DNA from: CAMCHP01 sp036835325
GTDB lineage: Bacteria; Bacteroidota; Bacteroidia; Flavobacteriales_D; Sanyastnellaceae
Length of the DNA stretch: 53,792 nt
NCBI GenBank assembly: GCA_036835325.1
Contig: DAITMF010000021.1
Span: forward strand, 1-53,792
Direction: 5' to 3'
A program made the translations under genes and the position numbers. This document shows positions 8,338-16,855 of the stretch, piece by piece. The notes beneath the pieces were generated by a model, which saw nothing but the letters and a program-made list of their open reading frames with translations, was not told the origin of the DNA and searched no databases. Within the stretch, counting starts at the first letter, position 1; each line of letters begins with the position of its first letter.

Positions 8338-9564
8338 ATGAAACGGTTTCTTAAGCGATTTTTGGCGGTGACAGCGGTTCTGTTGGTACTGCCTATGCTG
8401 GTGTTCGGGGTATTTCAACTTTGGGAGTACAGCACAGGAGGTGACTACGTAGCCTACTTGGAAGCCAATGCTGAAACGGTACCCCTTGAAAGCACCTTCA
8501 ATTACCAACGCATCGCGGGTGATCTCGATCAAGCGAAACTGATTTTGGTGGGTGAGATTCACGGGTTCGATGAACCATCGGCATTCGACGCATCGTTCTT
8601 TAAGTACCTGCATGCAGAGCACGGTGTCCGTCATTACTTCGCGGAGTTTGACTGCCTTCAGGCCTTCCTTCTCAATGGCTACCTCGAAACCGGCGACCTT
8701 GAAACCCTTAACCGCGTGTTGAATTCGTGGTCGGTTTTCCAAGGCCGAGACAACGCCGATTACCAAGCCAAGTTTATCGCATTGCAACAGTACTACATCG
8801 GTTTGCCTGACAGTGCACGTTTCAGTTTTGTAGGCATTGACCGGATCCAAGACAACAATTTGGTGTTCGATGTATTGGCTGCGATGACCCCTCAGCCCGG
8901 CAGTTATGACAAAGAGCGCAACACGCTCAGCGATCTTGTTGAGGCCATGCTTGACAATGGCGCAACGGGCGATACACTTGCGTTGGCATTGGAGCTTAGC
9001 CGAAACATTGATTACATCGTCGAGAAGGTCGATCGCGAAGAGATTTTCTTTCAGAATTTCGTTCATCACTACACCGCGTTGAACACTGAGACGGCCAAGT
9101 TTTACGGTTTCTTTGGATTGAGCCACGTGTTGCAATACCAAGTGAATCAACAAGACCAGTTGGCCGGTAAAATCAGAAAGTCTGACTTGGGCTTGGAAGG
9201 TAAAATCGTATCCATCAACTTCATGATGAACGACAGTTACATGGTGATGCCGAGCAATCAGTTGCCCTCTTTTTTAAGCGATGAAGGCAAGTACACCCGC
9301 ATGCCGATTTCGGCCGACAATCCCCTGCTGCTGTACATCGTTGGCATCAAAGATTTCAAGCGCATGACCCCCGAATTCCATAAGTCGCTTATAAAGCTAA
9401 ACAGCGAAGATTCACCTTACGACGGGTCGTCGCGCATGAGCACCACCATTCAGTTGCTGCCCTTTGGCGAGAAGATGAACTTTAACGAAAAGGGCAAAGC
9501 CTACACACAGTATACCGTGTTTGTGCGCAATTCTGATTGGGCCGAGCCGGTGAGCAGTAAGTAG
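8338..9564 (+). CDS. Erythromycin-esterase/ChaN-like exported protein
   Basis: 408 residues. The N-terminus (KRFLKRF then about 20 hydrophobic residues to about 30) is an uncleaved membrane anchor or signal peptide. The body begins with LILVGEIHGFDEP and continues HYFAEFDCLQAFLLNGYLETGD, matching in order the GE-x-HG core and the following Glu/aromatic helix of the EreA/ChaN fold (erythromycin esterase-like hydrolases). A further His occurs in FFGLSHVLQ, where that fold has its second active-site region. The family includes hydrolases and haem-binding lipoproteins, so drug inactivation cannot be inferred. The gene appears monocistronic. Confidence 0.6.
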   Translation: MKRFLKRFLAVTAVLLVLPMLVFGVFQLWEYSTGGDYVAYLEANAETVPLESTFNYQRIAGDLDQAKLILVGEIHGFDEPSAFDASFFKYLHAEHGVRHYFAEFDCLQAFLLNGYLETGDLETLNRVLNSWSVFQGRDNADYQAKFIALQQYYIGLPDSARFSFVGIDRIQDNNLVFDVLAAMTPQPGSYDKERNTLSDLVEAMLDNGATGDTLALALELSRNIDYIVEKVDREEIFFQNFVHHYTALNTETAKFYGFFGLSHVLQYQVNQQDQLAGKIRKSDLGLEGKIVSINFMMNDSYMVMPSNQLPSFLSDEGKYTRMPISADNPLLLYIVGIKDFKRMTPEFHKSLIKLNSEDSPYDGSSRMSTTIQLLPFGEKMNFNEKGKAYTQYTVFVRNSDWAEPVSSK

Positions 9565-9739
9565 CTCTCGCTGGCCCTATTTGCTGGAGTGAAGCTAAGA
9601 CGTTTGCAGTCACTTAACGATTTTTTGGTTGCCGAGCACATCGTTTTTTCGCTATCTTAGAGTAAATGAGCGTTTTGAGCCAATCGTCGAATTGGCTATA
9701 ACCCCACACGCTGTTTTACCGTTGAAAAAGCAAACAACT

Positions 9740-10033
9740 ATGAACGAGCTCATGACTGCCGCTTTCCTTGAAATCCCCAAAGAGCAAGTAGGTGCCTTGC
9801 ACTTCCCTGATTCCGATGTACTTACCAGTGACGCCGACCGCAAGCAGCGAAAAGCAGCGTTGGAACGCGCAATGACCCTCGGAAACCTCGAACAAATCAA
9901 ATTTAAAATTTACTTTGAAGACCATCAAGGGAAACGCTTCGTCGATACCACCATTTGGGGTGTAACCGACGAACGCATCATCCTCAAACAAGGTTTGACG
10001 ATTCCGACCCACCGCATTATTAGCATCACATAG
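9740..10033 (+). CDS. Small conserved protein of unknown function
   Basis: 97 residues from ATG 9740, soluble and mixed-charge, with no signal peptide. The second half (QIKFKIYFEDHQGKRFV, TTIWGVTDERIILKQG, IPTHRIISI) reads as four to five beta-strands forming a small barrel, and I recall similar short uncharacterised proteins in Bacteroidota ending with an IP..RI motif. The upstream open frame to 9629 is not protein-like. A strong terminator follows at 10085-10111, so it is the last gene of its transcript. Function unknown. Confidence 0.65.
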   Translation: MNELMTAAFLEIPKEQVGALHFPDSDVLTSDADRKQRKAALERAMTLGNLEQIKFKIYFEDHQGKRFVDTTIWGVTDERIILKQGLTIPTHRIISIT

Positions 10034-10084
10034 AGCATTGGAGCGAGGCTTTGAATAACCTCCTCAATGCTGCCAACCTTCCAA

Positions 10085-10111
10085 CCCGTCGCGAAAGCGG
10101 CGGGTTTTTTT
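10085..10111 (+). terminator. Rho-independent terminator
   Basis: Stem CCCGTCGC / GCGGCGGG (10085-10092 with 10097-10104; one G-T pair), GAAA tetraloop, then seven T. It lies 52 bases after the stop of the small conserved gene. Confidence 0.9.
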
Positions 10112-10217
10112 GTGACACCATGAGATAAATCTTACAAGTTCAAAGAACTACCTCTTACAGCGATTGCTTGCGGAATAACGTACATTTATCACCTCAGAGC
10201 CATTGACCCGAGAAGTC

Positions 10218-11483
10218 ATGCCGTACCGTTCTCCCATCGCCCAGCTGCAAACCAAAGTGACGCAGACCATTTTGGCTGCGTCGGCTTTTTTATTCGTTGT
10301 CATTATTGTCAACGACAGTTTGCTTGGGCTTTACCTCCCCGCAGCGATCAAGGTGCCCATGCTGCTCTTGTTCTTGTGGGGGTGGTACAATCTCCGGCGA
10401 AATGGCTTCAAAGAACGCAATACGCACGTTGTGCTCATTCCGGTGCTGCTGTTTTTCGCAGTTAACTTTGTAACCAACCAAGGTACGAACGGACCAACCC
10501 TCGCTGCGATTACCACGATGTTTGTAGTGTACCCGATTCTACTTTCCCGCACGATTCAGTGGATATATTCGGGGGTAACCTTAGCCTTGATTGCTTTTCT
10601 TTTATGGATTGGCATTGACCAAGGAAGACTCTACAGAGCTACCTACAACTCTCCCGAAGAGCAGTTTTTAGATCACCTTACGACCCACATTGCGGTAGGT
10701 ATTTACCTTACTATTCTGGTCGGAGTGGTTATTAATTTCTACCGCAACCAAAATGCTGAACTCGAAAAAGCACGCCTTGGTCTGACCGCCCAGGTTGAGC
10801 GTACAGAAGCAGAAAAGTTGCTCAAGGAAGAACTCCTTGGCATTCTTGCCCACGATGTGAAGGGCCCCGTAATTAATCTCAGGCAACTCATTCAGTTGCA
10901 AGAACGCGGCAACCTGGGCGAAGAAGCCCTCCGAGGTTTGATGAAGAGCGTCGAACTCAGGTTGAGCGATTTGCTTAGTACGGTTGACAATGTGCTGAGC
11001 CAAACCAAGGCCGGTTTCTACCGTGCCGAGAGCGATGCGCCAGTGAATCCCGAAGCCTTTACGCACCTGCTCGTGGACAGTATCCGGTACCGACTTGAGG
11101 CGAAGAACCAAGCACTGGAGGTTTCCAATGAAGTCCCATCTGAAGTTTCTTTTGACAGTGCCATCGCTGCTGAGGTCTCGATCATTCTCAAGAATTTGAT
11201 TGACAATGCCATAAAGTACAGTCCCGAAAACAGTGCCATCCGCGTTAAGCTGGCCCAAACCAAAGCCGGCATCTGCTGGGAAGTGCACGATCAGGGAACG
11301 GGCATCCCCGAAAAACTGTTGGCTTCTTTGTTTTCAAAGGCAATCACCTCAAGTGAAGGTACCGGCATTGGCCTCTATCTCTGCAAATCAATCGCCGACC
11401 GCATCGGCGCCGATTTGTGGTTCGAGTCATCGGATATTGGCAGCACCTTTTTTTTGGCTGTGAAGCCACGACCAGCGACCTAA
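10218..11483 (+). CDS. Membrane sensor histidine kinase (orphan)
   Basis: 421 residues from ATG 10218 (a TTG lies five codons earlier). Five or six transmembrane helices fill about residues 14-175, followed by a coiled linker (LEKARLGLTAQVERTEAEKLL) and the kinase core. The H-box is LGILAHDVKGP with phospho-acceptor His212; the N-box is NLIDNAIKYS; the G1 box is DQGTGIP; the G2 box is GTGIGLYLC. There is no PAS, HAMP or receiver domain and no response-regulator gene beside it, so the partner is encoded elsewhere. The membrane region, with no sizeable periplasmic domain, suggests sensing within or at the membrane. The signal is unknown. Confidence 0.88.
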   Translation: MPYRSPIAQLQTKVTQTILAASAFLFVVIIVNDSLLGLYLPAAIKVPMLLLFLWGWYNLRRNGFKERNTHVVLIPVLLFFAVNFVTNQGTNGPTLAAITTMFVVYPILLSRTIQWIYSGVTLALIAFLLWIGIDQGRLYRATYNSPEEQFLDHLTTHIAVGIYLTILVGVVINFYRNQNAELEKARLGLTAQVERTEAEKLLKEELLGILAHDVKGPVINLRQLIQLQERGNLGEEALRGLMKSVELRLSDLLSTVDNVLSQTKAGFYRAESDAPVNPEAFTHLLVDSIRYRLEAKNQALEVSNEVPSEVSFDSAIAAEVSIILKNLIDNAIKYSPENSAIRVKLAQTKAGICWEVHDQGTGIPEKLLASLFSKAITSSEGTGIGLYLCKSIADRIGADLWFESSDIGSTFFLAVKPRPAT

Positions 11484-11563
11484 ACGGCTTCGCATTCAAG
11501 GTGCTGCCGGTTTTTTCCACATGAGAATGGCAGCGTTGCGGGTTTATCTGCTCCATTTGGATG

Positions 11564-11571
11564 TACCTTTA
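11564..11571 (+). promoter_or_regulatory. Candidate -7 box
   Basis: TACCTTTA, one mismatch from TANNTTTG, 9 bases before ATG 11581. Supports that start over the upstream in-frame ATG at 11521. Confidence 0.35.
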
Positions 11572-11580
11572 GACCCACCT

Positions 11581-12156
11581 ATGGCACGGAAACTTCTTTT
11601 CTCGCTGTTCGCTGTGTTTCTGGCATGGCAAAGCTACAGTTTGATCACCTTGCTGATTCGCACCGACGCCAACGGCTACAGCCTGCTCAATCAAGGTTTT
11701 TTGGCTGTGTTGGTAAATCTCTATGTAACAGGCATCTTTGCGTTCGCAGGCTTCGCTTGGCCAACCTACCACTTGTTGCCTGAGGGTTACTACCGCATTC
11801 GCAACCATCGATGGGTGAAGAATGTGGGTAAAGCAATCGGATTGAGCCTCTTCCGCTCCTTGCTTTTGGCCGCTTTCTGGGGCAAGTCGAAAAACCGAAA
11901 ACGTTTTTTTGATGGCACGCGATCTGGCCTTGCAGCGTTTGACCGGCAAACGCGTCAGGCCGAGTTCGGACACCTCGGAGCTTTGGTCGCGGTGCAGGCT
12001 TTTTTGGTTGTTTTGTGGATGGATGGCTACCGTTGGCTCTTCCTCTTCGGAACTCTCCTCAATGCCATTGCGAATTTCTATCCTGTTGTTTTACAGCGCA
12101 CGCACCGCAGCCAGTTGGCCAAGATGAGCGCCATACTTTCCCGCACGACAGCCTAG
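11581..12156 (+). CDS. Integral membrane protein, possibly CrtO-like acyltransferase family
   Basis: 191 residues with about four membrane segments (LLFSLFAVFLAW; FLAVLVNLYVTGIFAFAGFAW; LGALVAVQAFLVVLW; WLFLFGTLLNAIANFYP). A conserved-looking cytoplasmic block reads FRSLLLAAFWGKSKNRKRFF-DGTRSG, then QTRQAEFGHLGA. The RKRFFDGTRSG...EFGH arrangement resembles membrane proteins annotated as glycosyl-4,4'-diaponeurosporenoate acyltransferase-like (CrtO of staphylococci), but no carotenoid genes are nearby and similarity is judged by eye only. Treat as a membrane protein of unknown function. Confidence 0.55.
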   Translation: MARKLLFSLFAVFLAWQSYSLITLLIRTDANGYSLLNQGFLAVLVNLYVTGIFAFAGFAWPTYHLLPEGYYRIRNHRWVKNVGKAIGLSLFRSLLLAAFWGKSKNRKRFFDGTRSGLAAFDRQTRQAEFGHLGALVAVQAFLVVLWMDGYRWLFLFGTLLNAIANFYPVVLQRTHRSQLAKMSAILSRTTA

Positions 12157-12183
12157 TTCAATAATCTAAGATTCATAAACTCC

Positions 12184-12807
12184 ATGACGAAGAATCCCGA
12201 CGACTATTTTGAAATCGGCTGCGGACGCTGCCCTCGTGGAGGTACGCCCGATTGCAGCGTGGTGCTATGGGCATCAACACTCTCGGCGTTGCGGCGGGTG
12301 GTGCAATCGGTCGGTCTTACTGAAGAATCAAAGTGGGGTGCTCCATGCTACACATACAACAGCAAGATCATCGCCATGATCGGTGCTTTTCGAGAACGCT
12401 GTTCGCTCATTTTCTTCAAAGGCGATTTAATGGGCGATCCGGAGAACTTGCTTGTGAAAGCTGGCGAGAACTCCCATGAAGGACGTTTACTCCATCTTAC
12501 ATCGCCTGATCAGGTGCTGAAGCTCGAGCAGCACATTGTCGCCTACCTCTATGAATCCATAGACGTTGAGAAGTCAGGTGTTAAACGTATGGAGAAACCT
12601 CCTTTCGTTGAGCAAATTCCCGATGAAGTCCGGCAGTTCTTTGAGGAGAATCACGAGGTTCGTGATGCCTTTTTCAAGCTTACACCCGGTCGGCAGCGCA
12701 GCCATTTGCTTCATTTCAACTCTGCCAAACAGTCGGCTACCCGTGCCGCACGCATCGTAAAAGCCGCTCCGGCAATTCTAGCAGGCAAGGGCTGGAATGA
12801 GCGCTGA
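12184..12807 (+). CDS. DUF1801 + YdeI/OmdA-domain protein
   Basis: 207 residues. About 25-120 looks like the DUF1801/YdhG domain (SKWGAPCYTYNSKIIAMIGAF, CSLIFFKGDL, EGRLLHL). About 140-207 is the YdeI/OmpD-associated (OmdA) domain: IPDEVRQFFEENHEVRDAF, LTPGRQRSHLLHFNSAK, TRAARIVKA. YdeI-type proteins have been linked to bacteriocin or peptide tolerance in enterobacteria, but the biochemical role is unclear. An N-terminal GCGRCPRGGTPDC cysteine cluster (CxxC and a third Cys) is unusual. A stand-alone DUF1905 domain, the other usual partner of OmdA, lies 4 kb upstream. Confidence 0.75.
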   Translation: MTKNPDDYFEIGCGRCPRGGTPDCSVVLWASTLSALRRVVQSVGLTEESKWGAPCYTYNSKIIAMIGAFRERCSLIFFKGDLMGDPENLLVKAGENSHEGRLLHLTSPDQVLKLEQHIVAYLYESIDVEKSGVKRMEKPPFVEQIPDEVRQFFEENHEVRDAFFKLTPGRQRSHLLHFNSAKQSATRAARIVKAAPAILAGKGWNER

Positions 12808-12867
12808 TTGCGGTTTTCTCTAAAATGCTATTTGATCTGAGAACTGCGATCATCCTTCGAAGAAGCA

Positions 12868-13449
12868 TCAATCCAACTGAAGACTAAGCCAAGCGTTCCA
12901 ACGCGTTTGTGCTTCGGTATCGCTGCCGTGCACAGTGAGCTGGTCGTAGGTCAGCTGTTCGGTTTTCAATTCGTCGTACACCCTTTGAAAAACAGCGTCG
13001 GCCGAGTCGTTGTAATTCCGTTCCAAAAAAGTGTTCGCATCGGTTTCATACCACTTTAAGGCATCGGCCAATCGACGGGAATACAAACCTGCCAAATCGA
13101 AATGGCCTTGCTCGTGGTTCAATAAACCGGGTTTTAAATGCTCGGTGTGCACCCACGATTCAGACTTCAAGAAGTAAGCCTGAGTGCGAATGCGAATTTT
13201 GCCCTCGGGGGCATCAATTTCGTACCGAATTCCGGCTGTCGTATACGCTTGATAGAGTTTTGGGGGCCCGGTCCGCGGGGTGAAATCGTCCCAGCTTAAA
13301 CGAACGCCCTCCGACCATACAATTTCGTCGCTCCTGTCGCGGTTTTGGCGATCGGGTGTGCAGCCGCTGTAGCCAACTTCCTGACTTACACGCAGGGTGG
13401 GAATGGCAAACAAAAGCATCAGAAAGGCAGTGAGCTGCATCAACTTCAT
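12868..13449 (-). CDS. DUF922-type predicted secreted zinc protease
   Basis: 193 residues from ATG 13449. Hydrophobic signal peptide about 1-19, then a Cys-containing mature region. WSEGVRLSWDDF and the zinc-protease-like motif HEQGHFDLA match DUF922 proteins, which are predicted exported Zn-dependent peptidases (HExxH-like metal site). The rest is an amphipathic helical tail. It is divergent from psuG with only 46 bases between the two start codons, so promoters must overlap. Proteolytic activity is predicted from the motif only. Confidence 0.7.
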   Translation of the reverse strand: MKLMQLTAFLMLLFAIPTLRVSQEVGYSGCTPDRQNRDRSDEIVWSEGVRLSWDDFTPRTGPPKLYQAYTTAGIRYEIDAPEGKIRIRTQAYFLKSESWVHTEHLKPGLLNHEQGHFDLAGLYSRRLADALKWYETDANTFLERNYNDSADAVFQRVYDELKTEQLTYDQLTVHGSDTEAQTRWNAWLSLQLD

Positions 13450-13495
13450 TTTTACTCTTTTACAAAATCTGTGCCGCAAGGGTTACCTTCACGGC

Positions 13496-14413
13496 ATGAA
13501 TAGCCCTTTTTTTTCGGTAAGCGATGAAGTACACGAGGCGGTGGCCGCGTGTGCGCCGGTTGTAGCGCTCGAAAGCACCATCATTGCCCATGGGATGCCC
13601 CATCCACAAAACTTGACCACGGCCCAACTTTTGGAAGATACCATTCGGCAGCAGGGCGCCGTGCCGGCCACGGTGGCGGTGATTGATGGTGTGCTCTGTG
13701 TGGGCCTGTCAGCCGAGCAGTTGAACCGTTTGGCAACGCAAGCCGATGTGATGAAGCTGTCGCGGCGCGATTTGGCGTGGGCCATTGCACGCAAGCGAAC
13801 GGGCGCAACAACGGTGGCCGCTACCATGATTGCCGCTGCCAAGGCCGGTATTGAGCTGTTTGCCACCGGGGGCATCGGTGGTGTACACCGAGGCGCTGAA
13901 CTGTCGTGGGATGTGTCGGCCGATTTAACTGAGCTGGCCCGAACACCTGTTAATGTGGTGTGCGCCGGTCCGAAAGCCATTCTCGATTTGCCGGCTACCC
14001 TAGAGTACCTTGAAACATTGGGGGTTCCTGTTGTGGGTTTCCAAACCAATGAATTGCCGGCATTCTATTCGCGCCAATCGGGTCTAAAGCTTGACCTGCG
14101 CGCTGACACCCCGGAAGAGTTGGCTGCATTCATCAAGGTGCGTAAGCAGCTGTCAGTTGATGGTGGGGTGCTCATTGTTCAGCCGGTTGCCGAAGCGCAC
14201 GAAATACCCTTCGCGACGATGGCGCGCACCATCGACGAAGCGCTTCAAGAAGCCCATGAGGCCAATGTGACGGGTAAGGCAGTAACACCGTGGCTGCTTG
14301 ATCGCATTCGCTCACTGACGTCAGGACAAAGCTTAGCGACCAATATTCGCCTCGTAGAGAACAATGCGCGCTTGGCAGCCCGGGTTGCGGTTGAACTTAG
14401 CCGACCATCCTGA
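13496..14413 (+). CDS. psuG: Pseudouridine-5'-phosphate glycosidase
   Basis: Cleaves pseudouridine 5'-phosphate to uracil and ribose 5-phosphate in modified-nucleoside salvage. 305 residues, normal length. Signatures: ALESTIIAHGMPHPQN near residues 24-39 (catalytic Glu26), TTVAATMIAAAKAGI, ATGGIGGVHRGAE, CAGPKAILDLPATLEYLETLGV-PVVGF and a C-terminal NIRLVENNARLAA. ATG 13496 is chosen because homology starts there. No PsuK kinase gene is beside it. Its 3' end overlaps the convergent rsmG gene by 17 bases. Confidence 0.93.
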   Translation: MNSPFFSVSDEVHEAVAACAPVVALESTIIAHGMPHPQNLTTAQLLEDTIRQQGAVPATVAVIDGVLCVGLSAEQLNRLATQADVMKLSRRDLAWAIARKRTGATTVAATMIAAAKAGIELFATGGIGGVHRGAELSWDVSADLTELARTPVNVVCAGPKAILDLPATLEYLETLGVPVVGFQTNELPAFYSRQSGLKLDLRADTPEELAAFIKVRKQLSVDGGVLIVQPVAEAHEIPFATMARTIDEALQEAHEANVTGKAVTPWLLDRIRSLTSGQSLATNIRLVENNARLAARVAVELSRPS

Positions 14414-15029
14414 TATACACCACCGCCTTTGTTTCAAAGTACGGGTCGCTGAAAAAATCTGAAATCGGAAAAACGTCGGTGTCTTGCCGCACCTCTTTCA
14501 GTTCATCGGTCAAATCGCCCCCCTTCAGGTAGAGTATACCGTTCGGAAATGCGTTGATTTGCTTGGTTTTGAGCTTGTTGTTCGTGTAGGGGATAAACGC
14601 CGAGAGTCGCGTAACGGCCCTTGAAACGATGAAGTCAAACTGCCCACGAATGTTCTCGGCCCGTTCATGAATGCCCACTACATTGGTCAAACCCAAGGCC
14701 TCGGCCACTTCGTTCACGACCTTGATTTTCTTTCCAATTGAATCAACCAAGGTAAACTGACATTTGGGGTAGAGGATGGCCAATGGAATTCCAGGGAAAC
14801 CACCTCCGGTGCCAATGTCAAGCAATGCTGAACCCTCAGCGAGGGGCATCACTTTGGCAATGGCCAGCGAATGCAACACGTGCCTGAGGTAGAGTTCGTC
14901 AATGTCTTTTCGAGAAATGACATTTATTTGAGCATTCCACTCATTGTAAAGCCCTTGAAGGGCTTTGAATTGGGTGTATTGCGCTTCTGAAATCTCCGGA
15001 AAGTGCTTCAAGATGAGCTCTGCTCCCAT
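14397..15029 (-). CDS. rsmG: 16S rRNA (guanine527-N7)-methyltransferase RsmG
   Basis: Methylates G527 of 16S rRNA using S-adenosylmethionine. 210 residues from ATG 15029 (the frame also has a TTG at 15035). Class I methyltransferase motif I is LLDIGTGGGFPGIPLA, followed by TLVDSIGKKIKVV and the SRAVTRLS segment typical of RsmG/GidB. The N-terminal helix block (QFKALQGLYNEWNAQINVISRKD...LYLRHVLHSL) is diagnostic. Third gene of a GT2-sigma-rsmG operon, 2 bases after the sigma stop. Confidence 0.94.
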   Translation of the reverse strand: MGAELILKHFPEISEAQYTQFKALQGLYNEWNAQINVISRKDIDELYLRHVLHSLAIAKVMPLAEGSALLDIGTGGGFPGIPLAILYPKCQFTLVDSIGKKIKVVNEVAEALGLTNVVGIHERAENIRGQFDFIVSRAVTRLSAFIPYTNNKLKTKQINAFPNGILYLKGGDLTDELKEVRQDTDVFPISDFFSDPYFETKAVVYIRMVG

Positions 15030-15031
15030 GA

Positions 15032-15640
15032 TCAAATCCGGTCTTTGGTGTTCTTCAAGATTTGGTACAGGAAGTCACGCGCTCTGAACAACTGCGCTTT
15101 AACCGTTCCGAGTGGCAGGTCGAGTTCTTCGGCGATTTCTTCGTAGCTGTACTCTTCGAAGTAACGCAGTTCGATGAGCTGACGGTAGCGCGGTTTCAAC
15201 CGAGTGACCACGTCGCGCATAATTTTGAGGCGTTCTTGACGCTCGAGGGCTTCGATCGGGTCGGGTTGGTCATCGGTCACGGCAATCTCCATGGTGTCGC
15301 CGTCTTCGTTTCTGAAGCCGCTGTCAAGCGAGAGTGCACGAATGCGCTTCTTGCGAATGAAGTCGATGCCGTTGTTCGATGCGATTTTGAACAACCACGT
15401 TGAAAAAGCAAACTGCGGTGTGTACTGCGCCAAGCGCTTGAAGGCTTTGCCAAACGCTTCAATCGTCAAATCTTCTGCGTCGTCTTTGTTGTTGACCATC
15501 TTCAGAAGCATGAAGTAGATCGACTCGCGGTAGCGGTCCATCAGTTCGGCGTAGGCCTGCTGGTCTTTGTCGGTCAGAGCACGTTGCACGAGGTCGTAGT
15601 CGTGGCGTGCTTTGTCTGACAAATGTTCACTCATTTCCAT
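15032..15640 (-). CDS. ECF-type sigma-70 family RNA polymerase sigma factor
   Basis: 202 residues if started at ATG 15640; ATG 15634, which forms an ATGA overlap with the stop of the glycosyltransferase gene, is equally possible. Region 2 is AYAELMDRYRESIYFMLLKM...DAEDLTIEAFGKAF...FSTWLFKIASNNGIDFIRKK. Region 4 is RLKPRYRQLIELRYFEEYSYEEIAEELDLPLGTVKAQL, with the helix-turn-helix. No anti-sigma gene is adjacent; the operon instead joins it to a glycosyltransferase and rsmG. It may be one of the widely conserved stand-alone Bacteroidota ECF factors. The upstream frame to 15967 runs inside the glycosyltransferase gene and is rejected. Confidence 0.92.
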   Translation of the reverse strand: MEMSEHLSDKARHDYDLVQRALTDKDQQAYAELMDRYRESIYFMLLKMVNNKDDAEDLTIEAFGKAFKRLAQYTPQFAFSTWLFKIASNNGIDFIRKKRIRALSLDSGFRNEDGDTMEIAVTDDQPDPIEALERQERLKIMRDVVTRLKPRYRQLIELRYFEEYSYEEIAEELDLPLGTVKAQLFRARDFLYQILKNTKDRI

Positions 15641-16776
15641 GTGCGCGGTGCGGCTAAGAGGTTCCATATCCATAGTGCCGGATTGATGAGGGTTATAAAC
15701 GCTTCCCAAATCGGTACTGCGGGACTCAGGTCTTTCTGTCCGATTTTCCTGAATGCTGCGATAAATGTAGTCAAATGAACCACATACCGCAGGCCCAATG
15801 CGATGCCCGCTATCAAGAAAGCGTTGTGTACAAGCGCGAGAAGCAAGGCTCCGACCCATAAGATGAGAAAGCTGGCCGGACGAATCGCCAGCAGTAGCTT
15901 GATGCCCAACTTGTAGTGCGGAGCGGTTGTGAAATGGCGCCGTTTTTGGTGTGTCCAGGCCTTCCACGTTGTTTTAGGGTGTGAAAGGGTTTGGTTTTGG
16001 GGATGGATGACCACCGCAGTGTTCTTGGCGGTGGCTACCTCCGAGATAAAGAGGTCGTCGTCGCCTGAAGCCAAATGAAGGTGCGATTTGAATCCGCTGT
16101 TGCGGAAAAAGAGGTCTTTCCGATAGGCAAGGTTGCGCCCAACGCCCATGTAAGGAAGCTTCGCCAATGCCATCGATATGTAGCTCACCGCAATTTCAGC
16201 TGCATCGTAACGGATGAGCCAGTTAAGAAGGCCTTTCGTTTTGCGGTAAGGGGAAACGCCAATGACAATTTCGGTTTCCGGATTGGCAAAGGGAGCCGAC
16301 ATCGATGAGAGCCACTGCCGCGATTGGGGCATGCAGTCGGCATCGGTGAGCACCACAACGGGGTTGCGTGCGCCTTTGATACCTACTGTAAGTGCAAATT
16401 TCTTGCCTGTCATGCGTTGCTTGTCTTCATCGAGTCGCACCACGTGAAGCCGCTGATACATGGCCTGAAAAGCCCGAAGTATCTCGGCGGTCTCGTCCCA
16501 ACTGCTGTCGTCAACTACCACGACCTCAAAATCAGGGTGGTCTTGGTCAAACAACGCAGGGATGAGTTCACGCAGGTGTTTCTCTTCATTGCGTACACAT
16601 ACTACGACCGAAACCGGCACGTGGGTGTCAACGGCTGGATGACCTTTCCATAAGACGATTCTTACAACGAATACGAGGTCAAGCAGCAGCTGAACAAGCA
16701 GTGCGGCGAGCGTTATGATGAATACAGCGCGGTAAAATTGACTGCTGTTGAACCACCAGTCGGCAAGCATTTCCAT
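15631..16776 (-). CDS. Membrane glycosyltransferase family 2
   Basis: 381 residues. One N-terminal membrane helix (about 17-40), a GT-A domain and two or three C-terminal helices (from about 290). GT2 motifs: VSVVVCVRNEEKHL, VVVDDSSWDETAE, the DxD-type motif TDADC, a GVGRNLAYRK acceptor loop, SGDDDLF and a HQKRRHF motif resembling the Q/RxxRW of processive enzymes. It probably transfers a sugar from a nucleotide donor to a lipid or polysaccharide at the inner membrane; substrate unknown. First gene of the operon with sigma and rsmG; its stop overlaps the sigma start. Confidence 0.88.
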   Translation of the reverse strand: MEMLADWWFNSSQFYRAVFIITLAALLVQLLLDLVFVVRIVLWKGHPAVDTHVPVSVVVCVRNEEKHLRELIPALFDQDHPDFEVVVVDDSSWDETAEILRAFQAMYQRLHVVRLDEDKQRMTGKKFALTVGIKGARNPVVVLTDADCMPQSRQWLSSMSAPFANPETEIVIGVSPYRKTKGLLNWLIRYDAAEIAVSYISMALAKLPYMGVGRNLAYRKDLFFRNSGFKSHLHLASGDDDLFISEVATAKNTAVVIHPQNQTLSHPKTTWKAWTHQKRRHFTTAPHYKLGIKLLLAIRPASFLILWVGALLLALVHNAFLIAGIALGLRYVVHLTTFIAAFRKIGQKDLSPAVPIWEAFITLINPALWIWNLLAAPRTWK

Positions 16777-16805
16777 TGGCCCGAAATTAGAAGGCTACAA
16801 ACGGA

Positions 16806-16830
16806 AAAAGGCGGCCAGTGGCCGCCTTTT
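16806..16830 (-). terminator. Rho-independent terminator of the protease operon
   Basis: Perfect 11-bp stem AAAAGGCGGCC / GGCCGCCTTTT with AGT loop. On the minus strand it is followed by a U run. It lies 26 bases after the stop of the S1 protease gene. Confidence 0.88.
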
Positions 16831-16855
16831 ATGAACATCCGATGTTGAAGTGATT

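Noticed and set aside
8314..9153. 279-codon open frame opposite the erythromycin-esterase-like gene
   Set aside because: Antisense shadow; the plus frame has the signal peptide and family motifs.
10668..11288. 206-codon open frame opposite the histidine kinase
   Set aside because: The plus frame contains the H, N and G boxes; the minus translation is not protein-like.
15641..15967. 109-residue N-terminal extension of the ECF sigma factor
   Set aside because: It lies inside the glycosyltransferase gene in another frame and has no sigma homology.
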